A stretch of 30,321 nucleotides of DNA. Source: CAG-170 sp022779365 (GTDB taxonomy: Bacteria; Bacillota; Clostridia; Oscillospirales; Oscillospiraceae). The notes under the pieces are model-generated. The model had not been told where the DNA came from and ran no database searches. It saw only the letters and a list, made by a program, of their open reading frames with translations. The stretch's first letter is position 1. Every line of letters starts with the position of its first letter. The stretch is from positions 1-30,321 of the forward strand of contig JALFSI010000022.1 of NCBI GenBank assembly GCA_022779365.1. The letters run 5' to 3'. This document shows, piece after piece, positions 19,960 through 27,071 of the stretch. Position numbers and translations under genes: made by a program.

Positions 19960-21234
19960 ATGGGTAACGAAGCCTACATTATAAAAGGACATCTGTGTTA
20001 CAGCCGCGACGCGGATACGATCGAGATCGTGGAGGATGGCAGTCTCGTTGTGGAAAACGGCGTCTGCCGCGGCGTTTTTGAGACCGTGCCGGCGCGCTAC
20101 GCGCAGCTCCCGATGCATGATTACGGAGACCGGCTCATCGTGCCGGGCATGACCGACCTGCACGTCCACGCGCCGCAGTTCTCCTTCCGCGGGCTGGGGA
20201 TGGATCTGGAGCTGCTGGAATGGCTCAACACCTATACCTTCCCGGAGGAGTCGAAATACCGCGAGCTGTCGTATGCCGAGCGCGCCTACGGCTCGTTCGC
20301 GAACCACCTGCTGCACAGCACGACCACGCGCGCGTGTATTTTTGCCACCATCCACGTCCCGGCGACGCTGCTGCTCATGCGCAGGCTCGACGCGCTGGGG
20401 CTGTGCACCTACGTCGGCAAGGTCAATATGAACCGCAACAGCCCCGACTATCTGCGTGAAATATCCACGCGGCAGGCGATCCGCGACACCGAGCTTTGGC
20501 TGTCGCAGCTTGGGGAGCTGGAGCACACGCGCCCGATCCTCACGCCGCGCTTTATCCCGTCCTGTACGGATGATTTAATGTATGCGCTGCACGACCTGCG
20601 CGAGAAATACAGCCTGCCGGTGCAGAGCCACCTGTCGGAAAATCTCGGCGAGATCGACTGGGTGCGCGAGCTGTGCCCGCGGTCGAAGTTCTACGGGCAG
20701 GCGTATGACCAGTTCGGGCTGTTCGGCGGCGACCACAAGTGCATCATGGCGCACTGCGTCCACTCGGACGAGCGCGAGCAGGAGCTGATGCTCAAAAACG
20801 GTGTGTTCATCGCACACTCGCCGGAGTCGAATATGAACCTTGCCTCCGGCGTCGCGCCGGTGAGCCAATTTCTGGAGCGCGGGCTGCGCGTGGGTCTTGC
20901 CACGGACATTGCGGGCGGCAGCCATGAGAGTATCCTGCGCGCGATGATGCACGCTATTCAGGCATCCAAGCTGCGCTGGCGGCTGCTCGACCAGACGGTA
21001 AAGCCCTTGTCGTTCGAGCGGGCGTTCTACCTCGCCACAATGGGCGGCGGCGCGTTCTTCGGCAGCGTCGGCACATTCCGCGAGGGCTGGGCGGCGGACG
21101 CGGTAGTGCTCGACGACACAAATCTCGACCACCCGCAGGACCTGCCTGTCCGCGCAAGGCTTGAGCGCATGACGTATCTGGCAGATGAACGCAATATCGC
21201 CGCAAAATACGTCGAAGGACGCAAAATATTATAA
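19960..21234 (+). CDS. guaD: Guanine deaminase (amidohydrolase)
   Basis: A 424-residue metal-dependent amidohydrolase that converts guanine to xanthine and ammonia. Metal ligands are His68 and His70 in VPGMTDLHVHAPQF, His265 in MAHCVHSDE and Asp316 in GLATDIAGG, with catalytic and substrate residues in QSHLSENLGEI (His224, Glu227) and in RFIPSCTDDLM (Arg197 region). These blocks match the guanine deaminase subgroup rather than chlorohydrolases or cytosine deaminase. The start at 19960 is preceded by GAGAGGAAA; the longer frame from a TTG at 19906 lacks a site. It is divergent from a nucleoside importer, so the pair probably takes up purines and uses guanine as nitrogen source or for salvage. 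Confidence 0.93.
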   Translation: MGNEAYIIKGHLCYSRDADTIEIVEDGSLVVENGVCRGVFETVPARYAQLPMHDYGDRLIVPGMTDLHVHAPQFSFRGLGMDLELLEWLNTYTFPEESKYRELSYAERAYGSFANHLLHSTTTRACIFATIHVPATLLLMRRLDALGLCTYVGKVNMNRNSPDYLREISTRQAIRDTELWLSQLGELEHTRPILTPRFIPSCTDDLMYALHDLREKYSLPVQSHLSENLGEIDWVRELCPRSKFYGQAYDQFGLFGGDHKCIMAHCVHSDEREQELMLKNGVFIAHSPESNMNLASGVAPVSQFLERGLRVGLATDIAGGSHESILRAMMHAIQASKLRWRLLDQTVKPLSFERAFYLATMGGGAFFGSVGTFREGWAADAVVLDDTNLDHPQDLPVRARLERMTYLADERNIAAKYVEGRKIL

Positions 21235-21243
21235 TAGTAAGAA

Positions 21244-21276
21244 AACCGGGAAGGGAAAATGCCCTTCCCGGTTTTT
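21244..21276. terminator. Bidirectional terminator between guaD and the SDR gene
   Basis: AACCGGGAAGGG-AAAATG-CCCTTCCCGGTT followed by TTTT, with AAAA before it for the opposite direction. It lies 10 bases after the guaD stop and against the SDR stop. Confidence 0.92.
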
Positions 21277-21278
21277 TC

Positions 21279-22004
21279 TCACAAAAACGGTTCTTTGCCC
21301 GATCTGTGCACGCACACCTCGTCGATAACGGCGTTGGTGCGGTGCGTGAGGAGAAAGACGGCGATGTCCGCGATGTCCTCGGGCTGGATCATGCCCTCGC
21401 CGGTGAGGTCGGGGCGGGAGATCTTCACCATGTCGGTGAACACGCCGCCGGGGCTGATGAGGTGCACGCGCACGCCGTTTTTATATTCCTCCGCCGCCAG
21501 CGCCTTCGTAAAGCCCGCCAGCGCGTGCTTGGATGCGGAGTAGGCACTTTGCAGCGCATAGCCCTTGTGGGCATTGACGGACGCGATGCTCAGGATCGTC
21601 CCCGCGTCCGACTGCCGCAGGTGCGGCAGTGCGAGCTGGCACAGCGCAAACGGCGCGCGGGCATTGAGGCGCATGATCTGATCGTACTGCGCGAGCGTCG
21701 TCTCGCCGAACGGCGCGGAGAGCGCCATGCCGGCATTGTTGATGAGAATATCCAGCCGCCCGAAGTGCGAGAGCGTCTGCTCAACGCTTTCCGCCAGATA
21801 CGCGTCGTTCGTCAGGTCGCCGGGCAGCAGCAGCACATCCGCCGCCGGTGCGTCCGGCAGGACTGCCGCGAGCTTTGAGGCGTTTCTTCCCAAAAGCGCC
21901 AGCCGCGCGCCCTCCCGCGCCAGCGCCCGCGCGAGGGCAGAGCCGATGCCGCCGCTCGCGCCGGTGATGAGCGCGACCCTGCCGCGCAGAGCCTGCGCGC
22001 TCAT
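21279..22004 (-). CDS. Short-chain dehydrogenase/reductase
   Basis: A 241-residue classical SDR. The cofactor loop TGASGGIG is at 14-21, the NNAG motif at 89-92, and the catalytic residues are Asn114, Ser142, Tyr155 and Lys159 (YSASK). Arg40 after the second strand (LLGRNASKL) favours NADP(H). 3-oxoacyl-ACP reductase-like is the usual default label, but nothing in the sequence fixes a substrate. It starts in an ATGA overlap with the stop of the phosphohexomutase gene and is translationally coupled to it, so a role near sugar or polyol metabolism is possible. A longer frame upstream lies inside that gene. Confidence 0.88.
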   Translation of the reverse strand: MSAQALRGRVALITGASGGIGSALARALAREGARLALLGRNASKLAAVLPDAPAADVLLLPGDLTNDAYLAESVEQTLSHFGRLDILINNAGMALSAPFGETTLAQYDQIMRLNARAPFALCQLALPHLRQSDAGTILSIASVNAHKGYALQSAYSASKHALAGFTKALAAEEYKNGVRVHLISPGGVFTDMVKISRPDLTGEGMIQPEDIADIAVFLLTHRTNAVIDEVCVHRSGKEPFL

Positions 22005-23500
22005 TTCAGAAAGCTTTCTACGGGCGCGAGGTCGAGCTGGTCGCACGTCTTGAGGAACGCGTACAGCTCCTGCGTGATCTGCCGCACGCCGCCCACGCTG
22101 TCGGATTCGATGTTCAGCGGGATGACCGGGTCGTGCAGCGACAAACGCAGTAAGAACCAGCCGTCGCCGTGCGCCTTGTCGAGGCTCACGCGGATGCCCT
22201 CGTGATTGTCGGGCGCGATGGTCCAGCCCTCCTGTGCGGCGGAATACGCCGTCAGGCGGTCGATGACGTCCTGCCCATAGGCGCGGAAATCCTCGGCGAG
22301 GATGTTCATGCGGAACTCATGGCTCTCGGCGGGCTCGGCGAGGTCGGCGATGAGGGACTCGAGCGTGTAGCCCTCCTTTTTGCCGCGCGCCAGCTCAATG
22401 AGCAGACGGGTGACGAGATACGCGCCGTCGTCGAGGAAATAATTCTCCTTCAGCGCGCCGTGCCCGGAGGTCTCCATGGCGAGCTGGCTGTCATGCCCCT
22501 CGGCATTCAGGCGCAGCGACTCATTGATGACGTTGCGGTAGCCGCGCTTGAAGCGGTGATGCACGCCGCCGTGCTTTTTGATGAACGCGGCAAGCCCTGT
22601 GGAGGTGATGGAGTCGGTGACGATGGTCGTGCCCGGATGCTCGCGCAGCAAAATTGCCGACAGCATGGCGATGATGCGGTTGCGGTTGAGCTCCGACCCG
22701 TCGGAGAGCACCGCGCCCGCGCGGTCCACGTCCGTGTCAAAGATGATGCCGAGATCGGCGTGCGCTTCGCGCACGGCGTCCATGATGGACTGCATCGCCT
22801 GCTCGTTTTCGGGGTTCGGGATGTGGTTGGGGAAGCTGCCGTCGGGGTCAAGGTAGCGGCTGCCGTCGGTGTTCGCGCCGAGGGGCTTCAAAACCTTGTC
22901 CACATAGAAGCCGCCCGCGCCGTTGCCGGCGTCCACCACGATGCGGAAGCCCGCCAGCGGCGTTTCGCTTCCCGCCGCGTCGCGCACCTTTTTGCACAGC
23001 AGCGCCGCGTATGCGTCCATAAATTCGCCCGTTTCCACGCTGCCGGGGGCGCTGCCGGTGTGCTCGTCCGACCCGGCGTATTTCAGGATCGCGGCGATGT
23101 CCTGCTTTTCAAGACCCCCGTTTTTCGTAAAGAATTTGAAGCCGTTGCGGTTAAAGGGCAGGTGGCTGGCGGTGATCATCACCGACGCGTCATAGGCGTA
23201 GCCCTCCGTGACGGTGCACATGAACATCGCCGGCGTGGACGCCATGCCAAGATCGGTCACCGCGAGCCCCTCCCGCGCCATCGCCTCACAGATCCACGCG
23301 CAGAGCTGCGCACCCGAAAGACGCGAATCGCGCCCGACCGCCACGCGGCGCGCCGACGCATCGCGCGCCTTCAGCCACAGGGCAAAGCCCCTGCCGATGT
23401 CGCGGCACGCCTGCTCGGTCAGGTTGATGTGCTGACCCTCGATGCCCTCCAGCGCGACGCCGCGGATGTCGCTGCCGTTTTGCAGTTTGGAATAGTCCAT
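22001..23500 (-). CDS. Phosphohexomutase (phosphomannomutase/phosphoglucomutase)
   Basis: A 499-residue alpha-D-phosphohexomutase. The phosphoserine loop is TASHLPFNRNGFKFF with Ser112. The Mg2+ site is DTDVDRAG with Asp255, Asp257 and Asp259. The sugar-recognition loop ETSGH is at 343-347, with DDGAYLVTRLL after it, and the C-terminal phosphate loop is near DNHEGIRVS. The ManB/AlgC-like length and motifs mean it interconverts hexose 1- and 6-phosphates for cell-envelope sugars; glucose against mannose preference is not resolved. The promoter at 23537-23565 and GGAGGAG precede it. The SDR gene is its operon partner. Confidence 0.92.
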   Translation of the reverse strand: MDYSKLQNGSDIRGVALEGIEGQHINLTEQACRDIGRGFALWLKARDASARRVAVGRDSRLSGAQLCAWICEAMAREGLAVTDLGMASTPAMFMCTVTEGYAYDASVMITASHLPFNRNGFKFFTKNGGLEKQDIAAILKYAGSDEHTGSAPGSVETGEFMDAYAALLCKKVRDAAGSETPLAGFRIVVDAGNGAGGFYVDKVLKPLGANTDGSRYLDPDGSFPNHIPNPENEQAMQSIMDAVREAHADLGIIFDTDVDRAGAVLSDGSELNRNRIIAMLSAILLREHPGTTIVTDSITSTGLAAFIKKHGGVHHRFKRGYRNVINESLRLNAEGHDSQLAMETSGHGALKENYFLDDGAYLVTRLLIELARGKKEGYTLESLIADLAEPAESHEFRMNILAEDFRAYGQDVIDRLTAYSAAQEGWTIAPDNHEGIRVSLDKAHGDGWFLLRLSLHDPVIPLNIESDSVGGVRQITQELYAFLKTCDQLDLAPVESFLK

Positions 23501-23536
23501 GATCGTCTCCTCCGTCCATATTTTTCAGTTAGCCAC

Positions 23537-23565
23537 ATCATACCACATGAATCAAACAAAAGCAA
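23537..23565 (-). promoter_or_regulatory. Promoter of the phosphohexomutase-SDR operon
   Basis: Minus strand: TTGCTT, 17-base spacer, TATGAT, 37 bases before the start. Confidence 0.6.
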
Positions 23566-23567
23566 CA

Positions 23568-23601
23568 GAAAACCGCCCTTCTCCCACAAGAGAAGGGCGG
23601 T
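23568..23601 (-). terminator. Terminator of the Ytr-like ABC operon
   Basis: ACCGCCCTTCTC-N6-GAGAAGGGCGGT, perfect 12-base-pair stem followed on the minus strand by TTTTC. It lies 12 bases beyond the permease stop and just upstream of the phosphohexomutase promoter. Confidence 0.88.
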
Positions 23602-23612
23602 CGATCTCGGCA

Positions 23613-25472
23613 TTATTTCGGCAGATAGCCGAGCTCCTGTAAATACGCGACGGTGCGCACTGCGTCAGAGCTGAGATTGTAATAATAGGATCGCTTGCCG
23701 CCGTCCGGGCTCAGCAGCAAAAAACTGACGGAGGTCTGCTGCAGGCGCTCCTCCTCCGGCATATACGCCGGTTCGCTCGTCTCGGTGGTCGGCTCGGCGC
23801 TGCTCTCCGGGTAGTCGTAGACGCCGTCCGCTGCGCCGAATGCGCCGTCCAGCAGATCGGGCAGGATGCAGTCGTTATACAGCGCCGCCGCCTCGCGCGA
23901 GCTGAGCGTCAGACTGCTGTAACGCCAGTCGCCGAGCTGCTCGTCGTAGACGATCGGACCGTCGAGCGTGCAGTCGAGAACGCTCTGCTCCGTGAGCGCG
24001 AAGCCCGGCGCGTACATCGCAAGCCGCACGCTCTGCGTGTGCACGAGCGCATTGGCGCGGTTGTAGGCGCTGTCGGGATCGGCGGCGGTGGAGGCGCTGC
24101 ACAGGAACGTGTAGGTCCGGGCGAACGTGCTGCCGTCCTTCAGCGTGTAGCGGATGCAGATGTCGCTGTTCCACCACGCGTTATCGGTGTCCGCGGGCGT
24201 GAGAGCTTCCCGCGCGCCGCGCGTGTCCACAAAATACTGATGCAGCGCGATGGTCTGCGCGATGGCATCGGGGTCGGTGATGGGAGCGCTGTCGCCCTGA
24301 TAGCGCCCGATCTCCACGGACGCGACCTCGCTCGCCTCCGGCACGCGGCTGGCGTAGCCCATAAGATCCAGCCGCACCGCGCCCAGCGCCAGCGTCACCA
24401 GCGCGCAGCAGATCACAAGCCCCCTCCAGCTCTTTTTCAGCACGCGCGCCGATTTTTGCAGCAGCATCTGCGCGGTCAGGTATCCGATGAGCGTGCCCGT
24501 CAGCATGGAAAGAAGCGTCGGCAAAAAGTTCGTCTCAAGCTGCCCGTCTGTAATGAGCGAGACGATGACCACGCCGATCACGAGCGCGCAGCCAAACGTG
24601 AACGCGTACAGGAACACCGGGCGCAGCCAGCGCACCGCGATCACATCGCCGCTGCGCTCCATCTCGCGCTTTTTGTAAAGCACCAGCGCCAGCGCGCCGA
24701 ACAGCACGCCCACGGCGGCAAGGATGAGCAGATACGCCCAGCCCTCCAGGCAGTAGCCGGTGAGGTCGTACCCGTCGTCAAACTGCGGGACGACCATGCC
24801 GTTGCTCAACAGAAACCACGCCGGAGCGAACGGCGACAGATGGACGCCGCTGACGTTCGGCATCCCGTAGACAAACGCCTGCAAAACGGTGCGGATCATC
24901 AGCTCTACCACGGGGATGGCGAAATTCAGGATGAAGTAGACGATGGGCATCATGATGGCGTTGCCCACGATCATGCAGCACAGCACCGCAAAGTTATAGA
25001 AAAACAGGAAGCTGAGCACATTCTCGCTGAACACCTGCGCGCACGCGCCGAGCTGCGGCGCGCCCACCATCGCCGAGGCGGCGAACGTGACGGCGGAGAT
25101 GAGCAGCATCGGCACGATGTGGATCGTCAGCCCCGCGAGATAGTGCGTTGCGAACATCGCCTCTCGCCGGACGGGCAGCGCGGCGTAAAAATTCGCGCTT
25201 TTGCCCGTGAACAGGTAGTAAAACGCGAGCCACGCCGCCGCCAGACCGTAGATCGACGAGCCGACCGAGGCAAGCATATGCCCCACAGAGAGGATCTGGT
25301 ACTGGACGTCGATGGAAAACTCCTGCTGACGCCTGAGATGATCCGCGAAATTTGACAGCGGCAGCGGCAGCGCCACCAGCAGGATCAGCAGAAACAAGCT
25401 CCACAGCGGCGCGCCGCGGCGCACATCGCGCCGGAAAATGGCGCGGTCAAAGCACGATGTTTTTGATGTCAT
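23613..25472 (-). CDS. Large ABC transporter permease with extracytoplasmic C-terminal part
   Basis: A 619-residue membrane protein. The first ~400 residues contain about ten hydrophobic helices in the ABC-2/YtrC-D style; ANFYAALPVRREAMFATHYLAG is the conserved cytoplasmic loop seen in Clostridial permeases of GntR-linked exporters. From about residue 420 to the end (619) it is soluble and acidic, ending in a Pro/Glu/Thr-rich stretch (about 560-585) and a final beta-type segment, and is probably outside the membrane. ATG 25472 has GGGAGG upstream and overlaps the ATPase gene by 26 bases. The exported substrate is unknown; relatives respond to cell-wall antibiotics or envelope stress. No second permease is seen, so it may act as a homodimer. 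Confidence 0.85.
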   Translation of the reverse strand: MTSKTSCFDRAIFRRDVRRGAPLWSLFLLILLVALPLPLSNFADHLRRQQEFSIDVQYQILSVGHMLASVGSSIYGLAAAWLAFYYLFTGKSANFYAALPVRREAMFATHYLAGLTIHIVPMLLISAVTFAASAMVGAPQLGACAQVFSENVLSFLFFYNFAVLCCMIVGNAIMMPIVYFILNFAIPVVELMIRTVLQAFVYGMPNVSGVHLSPFAPAWFLLSNGMVVPQFDDGYDLTGYCLEGWAYLLILAAVGVLFGALALVLYKKREMERSGDVIAVRWLRPVFLYAFTFGCALVIGVVIVSLITDGQLETNFLPTLLSMLTGTLIGYLTAQMLLQKSARVLKKSWRGLVICCALVTLALGAVRLDLMGYASRVPEASEVASVEIGRYQGDSAPITDPDAIAQTIALHQYFVDTRGAREALTPADTDNAWWNSDICIRYTLKDGSTFARTYTFLCSASTAADPDSAYNRANALVHTQSVRLAMYAPGFALTEQSVLDCTLDGPIVYDEQLGDWRYSSLTLSSREAAALYNDCILPDLLDGAFGAADGVYDYPESSAEPTTETSEPAYMPEEERLQQTSVSFLLLSPDGGKRSYYYNLSSDAVRTVAYLQELGYLPK

Positions 25473-26334
25473 AGTCCACACCTCCCAGTTCGTAGATGAA
25501 AATTTCCTCCAGCGACAGCGGCAGCAGGTCGCACAGCAGCGGCTGGCACTGCGCAAGCTTTTCCGCCACCTCATGCTGCTCGCCGCGCACGATGAGCGTC
25601 TGGATGCGCCCGACGGTCTGCTCGTGCAGGATATTTAAGCCCGCCGGCAGCGGATGCTCGGTCACGAGCTGGACCTTTACGATATTCTCCTGAAGCGCGT
25701 CGAGCGAGCGCTCGAGGAGCATTTTGCCCTTGTGCATGATGCCCACATGGTCGCACACGTCCTCCAACTCCCGTAGGTTGTGCGACGAGACCAGCACCGT
25801 CATCCCGCGCTCGGCGACGTCCTCCATAAGCAGGCTCCACACCTGCCGCCGCATCACGGGGTCGAGCCCGTCCACAGGCTCGTCCAGCAGCAGATAGTCC
25901 GGGCAGCAGCTCATCGCCAGCCAGAACGCCGCCTGCTTCTGCATACCCTTGGAAAAGCGGCGGATGGGGCGCTTTTCATCCAGCGCGAACACCTCGCCGA
26001 GCTGCTTGTAGCGCGTTTCATCAAAGCGGGGATATACGCTTTTATACAGCCGCATCAGATCGCGCACGCCGTCGCCGCCCTGACAGAACAGCTCGTCGGG
26101 GATCCACGCAAGGCGGCGCTTGACGGCGAGGTTCTCATATACCGGCAGCCCGCCGATCGTCACGCTCCCGGAGGTAGGGCGCAAAACGCCCGCCAGATGC
26201 CGGATGAGCGTTGTTTTGCCCGCGCCGTTCGGTCCGACCAGCCCGTAGACCGATCCCTGCGGGACGTGCAGGCAAAGCCCGTCCAAAGCCAGAAAGCCGT
26301 CAAACGATTTCGTCAAATTCTGTACATCGATCAT
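25447..26334 (-). CDS. ABC transporter ATPase (YtrB-like)
   Basis: A 295-residue ATPase. Walker A GPNGAGKT at 34-41, signature FSKGMQKQ at 127-134 (the SKGM form typical of ABC-2 exporters), Walker B LLLDEPVDGLDP at 148-159 and the H-loop SSHNLRELEDVCD. The last ~80 residues form an accessory domain. It lies 4 bases downstream of a YtrA-type GntR gene and overlaps the permease gene, the standard layout of ytr-like export operons. Confidence 0.92.
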   Translation of the reverse strand: MIDVQNLTKSFDGFLALDGLCLHVPQGSVYGLVGPNGAGKTTLIRHLAGVLRPTSGSVTIGGLPVYENLAVKRRLAWIPDELFCQGGDGVRDLMRLYKSVYPRFDETRYKQLGEVFALDEKRPIRRFSKGMQKQAAFWLAMSCCPDYLLLDEPVDGLDPVMRRQVWSLLMEDVAERGMTVLVSSHNLRELEDVCDHVGIMHKGKMLLERSLDALQENIVKVQLVTEHPLPAGLNILHEQTVGRIQTLIVRGEQHEVAEKLAQCQPLLCDLLPLSLEEIFIYELGGVDYDIKNIVL

Positions 26335-26338
26335 GTTC

Positions 26339-26719
26339 TCACTCCTTTTTCCGCTGCTTCTCCAGCATACATTCGTCCAGCAGTGCGTGCATGGCGCTCA
26401 TTTGCATTCCCGCCGCCGCGAGCTGCTCCGCCGCCTGCCGAAAACCCGCGATGGCGCTTTGCAGCGCCGCCGCGTCCGCCTGCGGCTGCTCGGCGGCAAA
26501 CGACCCCTTGCCCGCGATGGACAGGATCGTCCCCTCCGCCTCCAGCTCACGGTAGGCGCGCTGGATGGTGTTTGGATTGATGGCAAGCTCTGCGGCAAGC
26601 TCGCGCACGCTCGGCAGCCTTGTGCCCGCCGCGAGCGCGCCGGTGAGGATGAGCTTGCGCAGACCGTCCTTCACCTGCGTGTAGATCGGGCGGGCGTCCC
26701 GATAGTTGATCGAGATCAT
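26339..26719 (-). CDS. GntR-family repressor, YtrA subfamily
   Basis: A 126-residue protein: a winged helix at about 10-75 (PIYTQVKDGLRKLILTGAL, then GTRLPSVRELAAELAINPNTIQRAYRELE) with only a short C-terminal helical tail (about 85-125). That size defines the YtrA subfamily, which controls ABC exporters and lacks a large ligand domain. AGGAGG precedes the start. It heads the operon and its promoter carries a strong inverted repeat, so autorepression is expected. Confidence 0.93.
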   Translation of the reverse strand: MISINYRDARPIYTQVKDGLRKLILTGALAAGTRLPSVRELAAELAINPNTIQRAYRELEAEGTILSIAGKGSFAAEQPQADAAALQSAIAGFRQAAEQLAAAGMQMSAMHALLDECMLEKQRKKE

Positions 26720-26740
26720 ACGGCGTGACCTCCTTCCAAA

Positions 26741-26765
26741 ACTGTACTAGCCGTAGTAGTACAGT
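26741..26765. promoter_or_regulatory. Operator dyad of the ytr-like operon
   Basis: ACTGTACTA-N7-TAGTACAGT, perfect 9-base arms, lying at the transcription start between the -10 box and the ribosome-binding site. It is the obvious target for the YtrA-type repressor encoded next. Confidence 0.8.
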
Positions 26766-26766
26766 T

Positions 26767-26795
26767 AGTATAGCGGTGCACGCCCGCTTTGTCAA
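26767..26795 (-). promoter_or_regulatory. SigA promoter of the ytr-like operon
   Basis: Minus strand: TTGACA, 17-base spacer, TATACT. Near-consensus and directly followed by the operator dyad. Confidence 0.88.
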
Positions 26796-27071
26796 GCCCC
26801 CGCCGGTTTTTGACAGAAAAAACGAAAAAAATTGCAAAAATGCCGAAAAAAGATTTTCAAATTCGTTTACATAACGTTTACAAAACGATATTTTTGCCGG
26901 TAAAATGGCGCGAAAACCGCAAATTTCGAAACATACGGCCTGCAAAATGGAGCGTTTCTGGAGAAAAACACCGCAAACGGGCGCGATAATGCGGAATATT
27001 GCCGAAAATGCTGGAAATCCCGAAAAAGTTGGTGTATAATGGCGCTATCTGGTTACATTGGGAGCGCAGCT
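26796..27071. other. AT-rich intergenic region before the DUF4015 gene
   Basis: I see no gene in these 276 bases. Two direct CGTTTACA copies start at 26864 and 26875, 11 bases apart (one helix turn). TATAAT at 27035-27040 with a poor -35 (TGGAAA, 17-base spacer) is the likely promoter of the gene at 27072. Base composition is much richer in A and T than the flanking coding DNA. Confidence 0.45.

Noticed and set aside
22169..23674. 501-residue frame opposite the phosphohexomutase
   Set aside because: GC-rich antisense artefact; all catalytic motifs are on the minus strand.
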